Positions 13,909 through 16,962 of a DNA stretch of 16,962 nucleotides are shown one piece after another. This stretch comes from CAXMPK01 sp964195405 (GTDB lineage Bacteria > Actinomycetota > Acidimicrobiia > Spongiisociales > ZC4RG35). The notes under the pieces were generated by a model. It ran no database searches, was not told where the DNA came from, and saw nothing but the letters and a program-made list of their open reading frames with translations. The translations under genes and the position numbers were made by a program. The DNA lies in contig CAXMPK010000072.1 in assembly GCA_964195405.1 (NCBI GenBank), positions 1 to 16,962 on the forward strand, read 5' to 3'. The first letter of the stretch is position 1, and each line of letters opens with the position of its first letter.

Positions 13909-14985
13909 TCAATCGGATTCGAGGCTGATCCGGAGACCATCCGGATCGTGAATCTCTAGACCTTCCGACGTCGCGGCCGATGTGACCCCCGCGCTGGCGA
14001 AGTGATCTTTCCACTGTTCAAGGTTCTCAACGTTGAACACAAGGGTGTCGGGCCGGGCAGTTCCACCCTCAACCAGCTCGATCTGCTGTCCGGGAGCCGC
14101 TTGTACGACCGCCGCTACCACACCCTGTGACGGCGAACGGAGCTGGTCGAATCCGAGCAGGTCGATATAGAAATCCAAGGAGTCGGGCAGCGAGGTCACC
14201 GCTACGGATGTCCTGGTTGAGTTGATCCCACCTGGTGCACGACTTGGGCCGCCACCGGCGAGAACCTCCTTGGCCTCTTCAACCGTGAACCGACCCGCGG
14301 TCACTTCACGGCCCACTATCACGCCGGCAATCTGGCGACCGGAAGACTCGAGTTGGGTCAGTTTGCGAAGATCATCAAGGTCACGCACCCCACCCGAGGC
14401 AATGACAGGATCCTCGACCGTGCCGAGAGACTCGGCGAGGATCTCGAGATTGGGAGGATCCTCCAACGCGTCGCGCCCTGCCTCGGAGACGAGAAAGGCC
14501 ACGACTCCGGCGGAAGACATCTCAATGAGAACCTCCTCGAGAAAGCGCCCACTGTTCTGGGTCCACCCTTGGGTTGCGATCTCTTCGTTGCCGCGGACAT
14601 CGAGAGACACGACGATCTTTTCGGGGTACTCGCGGCACAGGTCCCAGACCATGATCTGGTTTTCTATTGCAGCCGTGCCCATCACCATCCTCCAGGCACC
14701 CATGTCCATTATCCGCTCGGCCTCGCCCTCGGATCTGACGCCACCGGCGACTTGGACTGGGACATCTACCTGCTCGACGAGTCGGCTGATTAACTCACGG
14801 TTTCGGTAGTCGCGGTAAGCGGCGGCATCGAGGTCGACCACGTGCAGATAGTCCACACCCTGTTTCACCCAGTTGTGGGCCCGTCCGATGGGGTCGTTGT
14901 CGAGAGCTATCGCTTCATCGAGACCGCCCTTTGGCAAACGCACCGAAAGCCCGCCGAGAATATTGATACGAGCGTAGAGATCCAC
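13909..14985 (-). CDS. HisA/HisF-like TIM barrel fused to a C-terminal VOC (glyoxalase-fold) domain
   Basis: Residues 1-245 are a HisA/PriA-type barrel: HVVDLDAA (48-55), VAGGVR (79-84), MGTAAIEN (102-109), SLDVRG with Asp129, IASGGVRDLDDL (195-206) and VIVGREV (222-228). HisA normally isomerises ProFAR in histidine biosynthesis with an N-terminal catalytic Asp (AID motif). Here the equivalent is Asn8 (RIN), and the later catalytic Thr of TDI-RDGT appears to be Ser167. Residues 255-358 form a single VOC unit (LPDSLDFYIDLLGF near 266-279, HDPDG near the end). Most usual VOC metal ligands are missing: only the Glu of QIELVEGG is kept. No other his genes are nearby. The start is GTG, 6 nt after TAGGGT. 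It is best described as a HisA-related paralogue of unknown reaction. An actinobacterial HisA/HisF-related family with a similar N-terminus exists from memory. Confidence 0.85.
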   Translation of the reverse strand: MDLYARINILGGLSVRLPKGGLDEAIALDNDPIGRAHNWVKQGVDYLHVVDLDAAAYRDYRNRELISRLVEQVDVPVQVAGGVRSEGEAERIMDMGAWRMVMGTAAIENQIMVWDLCREYPEKIVVSLDVRGNEEIATQGWTQNSGRFLEEVLIEMSSAGVVAFLVSEAGRDALEDPPNLEILAESLGTVEDPVIASGGVRDLDDLRKLTQLESSGRQIAGVIVGREVTAGRFTVEEAKEVLAGGGPSRAPGGINSTRTSVAVTSLPDSLDFYIDLLGFDQLRSPSQGVVAAVVQAAPGQQIELVEGGTARPDTLVFNVENLEQWKDHFASAGVTSAATSEGLEIHDPDGLRISLESD

Positions 14986-14991
14986 GTCCCA

Positions 14992-14997
14992 ACCCTA
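14992..14997 (-). promoter_or_regulatory. -10-like box (TAGGGT) of the HisA-like/VOC gene
   Basis: The TANNNT hexamer ends 6 nt before the GTG start. No Shine-Dalgarno sequence is clear, suggesting a leaderless transcript initiated downstream of the stem-loop cluster. The -35 is not convincing. Confidence 0.4.
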
Positions 14998-15027
14998 CAG
15001 ACCTCACCCAAACCCCGAAAACTACAG

Positions 15028-15044
15028 GAAGTAGCGCCTACTTC
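15028..15044. repeat. Stem-loop 1: 7-bp perfect stem, 3-nt loop
   Basis: GAAGTAG-CGC-CTACTTC is a perfect hairpin. Read on the minus strand it is followed within 6 nt by TTTT (TGTAGTTTTC), so it could terminate transcription from the gene at 15129-16931. It also sits just upstream of the expected -35 of the HisA-like gene, so an operator role is possible. Confidence 0.55.
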
Positions 15045-15053
15045 GTGGGCAAT

Positions 15054-15074
15054 GGAGTTTCCATCGGAAACTCC
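15054..15074. repeat. Stem-loop 2: 9-bp perfect stem, 3-nt loop
   Basis: GGAGTTTCC-ATC-GGAAACTCC is a perfect 9-bp inverted repeat with a trinucleotide loop. No T-tract follows on either strand. It is part of a tandem set of three hairpins and is probably an RNA structure in the 3' region of the minus-strand transcript. Confidence 0.6.
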
Positions 15075-15077
15075 CAA

Positions 15078-15100
15078 CCTGTTCGGTTGAGCCGAACAGG
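15078..15100. repeat. Stem-loop 3: 9-bp perfect stem, 5-nt loop
   Basis: CCTGTTCGG-TTGAG-CCGAACAGG is a perfect 9-bp stem, G+C richer than the other two. On the minus strand it is the first hairpin met, 28 nt after the stop codon at 15129-15131. No T-tract follows. It may act as a terminator stem, a 3'-end stabiliser or a protein site. Confidence 0.6.
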
Positions 15101-15128
15101 CGACAGGATCCCGGCGGAATCGGCTCAT

Positions 15129-16931
15129 CTATTTGATCCCCAAGGCCTCCTCGGCAGCGTCGAGGGTTTGACCACCTTGCACCACAGGTGCGAAGAGGTC
15201 GCCGTATCTCTGGAGACGATCCCAGAGATTGGCGATGGTGACGTCACCGTTCTTCAGGGTCTCCACCTCGTCCCAAGTCAAAGGTGCAGACACCGGTGCG
15301 CCTTGCCGTGGTCTCACCGAATAGACCGAAGCGACGGTCTGACCCGAAGCGTTGCGGTTGTGATCGATGAAAACCTTCCCCTTGCGTTTGGGCTTGTCCC
15401 ACTCCATGGTGAATTCGTCTGGGTTGGCCGCAGCCAGGTACTCCCCAACCTCGCCAACAAACCGCCGAACCTGGACGTAGTCGTGCACGGGGTCGAGAGG
15501 GACATAGACATGCAGCCCTTTCGAACCCGACAGTTTGGGATACCCCACCAGGTCGATCTGACCAAGTGCGACGTTGAGCAGCCTTGCTCCAGCGACCACC
15601 TGATCCCAGGTCGATCCCTCCGCTGGGTCGAAGTCGAAGATCGCATAAGAGGGCATCTCGGGAGCGTCCACCCGGGAATGAAACGGATGGACCTCGATGC
15701 ACCCCATGTTGGCGAACCACATCAGCGACTCGGCGGAGTCGGCCAGGAGAAAATCGATCTCGTCGCCCTTCGAATCGGAAACCACGGGTGCAAGTCGCAT
15801 CCAGTCAGGCTGGTGACCTGGCGCCCTCTTTTCGTAGAAGCTGGGGCCTGTGATGCCGTCGGGGTATCGGGACATCGAGATCGGCCGCCCTTCGAGATGG
15901 GGCAACAACAGCGGGGCCACCGAGGTGTAGTACTGGATCAGGTCGCCTTTGGTGTACGGGTCGTCGGGGAAAAAGACCTTGTCGATATTCGAGAAAGTGA
16001 TCGGGCGGTCGACTTCTGCCGGAACAAAGCGGTCCCTTTCCTTGGTCACCAGGACCGGGCTCGGAAAATCGACCGGGGCACTGGAGACCGCGCGACCACG
16101 GGTTTCGGTCGAACCCAGATGTTCTTGGACTTCCTCCCAGATCAGGCCGTGACTTTTCATTTCACGCGCTTCGGAGATCAACACCATCGAAATCCCCATG
16201 TCCTGGACCGCATCGATAAGTGGTCCGACCCGGAGCGTGCCATCCCCGTACGGAACATGACGGATCTCTCCTGCCTTGCCGAACTCGTTGTCCGAGAACT
16301 GCACCTGGAGAGGCTGGATCATCCAACCGGGAAAGCTTTCCGTGACAAAAGCCAGCACCGACAGAAACGCATCCTTGTTGGTGAGACCGCCACCGGTCAT
16401 TGCATGAAGATGGGCCCAGTCGACAACCGGTCGAACGAAGGAGAACTCCGATGCCAGCTGGGAAATGTCACCAAGACTTCCAAAAGAGCTCTTGTTGCCG
16501 GCTGTCTCCAAACCAAGACCCACACCCAAAGACTCGACTTTCGGCGCAACGTATTCGAGACGCTGCCGGATGCGGTCCATTAGTACGCCGGGATCGGCGT
16601 CGTAGTTGCTCCCGAGATGGGCCACGATCACAGAAGCCCCTAACCACTTGCCCAATTTCATCGTGTGCTCCATCGCAGCCAGCGACTGTTTTCCCCGATC
16701 CTCATCGGGGATTGTCAACCCGGCGAAGTAGGGAGCGTGTACCGACAGTCGGAGGTCGCGTTCGGCGGCCAGCGCCGCGAACTCCTGACACTGCTTTTCT
16801 TTCCAAGGAAATCCCCGGGTAAAGGGGAGTTCCAATGCCCGATGACCCTGGCTGACCAAGCCGTCGAGGAATTCGACGTGGTTACCGTCATCAGGTGGGA
16901 GGTGGGAGATCCCAAAACGGATCGTGCTCAT
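15129..16931 (-). CDS. Endonuclease-IV-like TIM barrel fused to LigD-type primase-polymerase domain
   Basis: Residues 1-272 are an AP-endonuclease-2/EndoIV-like barrel: LSVHAPY (His65), IVAHLGS (His105), LGLETAG (Glu142), VVDWAHLHA (Asp171, His174), EIRHVPYGDG (His225) and ISEA (Glu254). The expected metal His in the HxNDS/HFS position is Gln211 (LQVQFSDN). Residues 307-590 are a LigD polymerase domain with motif I DFD (Asp433, Asp435), motif II SGSKGLH (Ser468, His474) and motif III FIDHN (Asp523), all intact. Such AEP polymerases fill short gaps in NHEJ and excision repair. The ligase and 3'-phosphoesterase modules of full LigD are absent, and no Ku gene is in view. The ATG at 16931 follows TAACCT by 8 nt, suggesting a leaderless start. 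Coupled AP-site incision and gap filling is inferred. Confidence 0.88.
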   Translation of the reverse strand: MSTIRFGISHLPPDDGNHVEFLDGLVSQGHRALELPFTRGFPWKEKQCQEFAALAAERDLRLSVHAPYFAGLTIPDEDRGKQSLAAMEHTMKLGKWLGASVIVAHLGSNYDADPGVLMDRIRQRLEYVAPKVESLGVGLGLETAGNKSSFGSLGDISQLASEFSFVRPVVDWAHLHAMTGGGLTNKDAFLSVLAFVTESFPGWMIQPLQVQFSDNEFGKAGEIRHVPYGDGTLRVGPLIDAVQDMGISMVLISEAREMKSHGLIWEEVQEHLGSTETRGRAVSSAPVDFPSPVLVTKERDRFVPAEVDRPITFSNIDKVFFPDDPYTKGDLIQYYTSVAPLLLPHLEGRPISMSRYPDGITGPSFYEKRAPGHQPDWMRLAPVVSDSKGDEIDFLLADSAESLMWFANMGCIEVHPFHSRVDAPEMPSYAIFDFDPAEGSTWDQVVAGARLLNVALGQIDLVGYPKLSGSKGLHVYVPLDPVHDYVQVRRFVGEVGEYLAAANPDEFTMEWDKPKRKGKVFIDHNRNASGQTVASVYSVRPRQGAPVSAPLTWDEVETLKNGDVTIANLWDRLQRYGDLFAPVVQGGQTLDAAEEALGIK

Positions 16932-16939
16932 TGTGGCTC

Positions 16940-16945
16940 AGGTTA
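16940..16945 (-). promoter_or_regulatory. -10-like box (TAACCT) of the EndoIV-like/PolDom gene
   Basis: The TANNNT hexamer ends 8 nt before the ATG at 16931. The -35 would lie beyond the window edge and cannot be assessed. Confidence 0.35.
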
Positions 16946-16962
16946 TGACACATGGACGGACG

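Noticed and set aside
15078..15100. LexA/SOS box reading of the CCTGTTCGG/CCGAACAGG dyad next to a repair gene
   Set aside because: The actinobacterial LexA site has GAAC...GTTC arms with a 4-bp centre. Here the arms are in the opposite order with a different spacing, and the dyad lies downstream of the repair gene, not in its promoter.
15045..16583. Long plus-strand open frame (512 codons) opposite the EndoIV/PolDom gene
   Set aside because: No recognisable motifs, atypical His/Arg-rich composition, and it is fully antisense to a gene with two intact domain signatures. It is a shadow of codon bias in a G+C-rich gene.
1..16962. tRNA, rRNA, CRISPR, insertion-sequence or prophage signals
   Set aside because: No tandem direct repeats with spacers, transposase motifs, terminal inverted repeats or cloverleaf-like sequences were found on reading both strands.

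Overview
The window (about 60% G+C by eye) reads as a chromosomal segment of an actinomycete-like bacterium, plausibly an uncultured Acidimicrobiia relative. Support for this is a short [3Fe-4S]-type ferredoxin, a biotin-dependent acyl-CoA carboxylase with a fused BCCP, a HisA/PriA-type barrel, a LigD-type polymerase domain, and start codons that often lie 5-9 nt after a TANNNT box, as in leaderless actinobacterial mRNAs. The taxonomic call is inference. Coding density is very high. I saw no RNA genes, insertion sequences, CRISPR arrays or phage genes.

Layout. Positions 1-4861 look like a CoA-ester block: the 3' end of an SDR dehydrogenase (+), a MaoC hydratase (-), a ferredoxin (+), then the two subunits of a methylcrotonyl-CoA-carboxylase-like enzyme (+). 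A near-consensus CRP-type site and a separate dyad precede the carboxylase pair. Positions 4858-7442 (-) form a compact operon: a Kbl/AONS-family PLP enzyme, a class III nucleotide cyclase with an N-terminal [2Fe-2S] ferredoxin domain (overlapping start and stop, TGATG), and a SnoaL/NTF2-like protein. A divergent gene at 7479-8360 encodes a beta-hydroxyacid dehydrogenase. Positions 8403-12187 (-) carry a four-gene run: membrane PAS histidine kinase, variant PlsY, LPG-synthase-TM/flippase-like membrane protein (GTGA overlap), and Bcp peroxiredoxin. A divergent gene (12341-13897, +) encodes a P5C-dehydrogenase-like ALDH.

The right end (13909-16931, -) holds two unusual fusions. One is a HisA-like barrel, with Asn in place of the catalytic Asp, fused to a VOC/glyoxalase-fold domain. 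The other is an endonuclease-IV-like barrel fused to a LigD-type primase-polymerase domain. Between them lie three consecutive perfect stem-loops within 73 bp.

The most interesting ideas are: (1) a redox-sensing cyclase encoded tail to tail with a carboxylase operon whose promoter region carries a CRP-like site, suggesting a local cyclic-nucleotide circuit; (2) an AP-endonuclase-like plus gap-filling polymerase fusion, suggesting base-excision repair in one polypeptide, although at least one expected metal ligand is altered; (3) the HisA-like/VOC fusion, whose altered active site argues against ordinary histidine biosynthesis.
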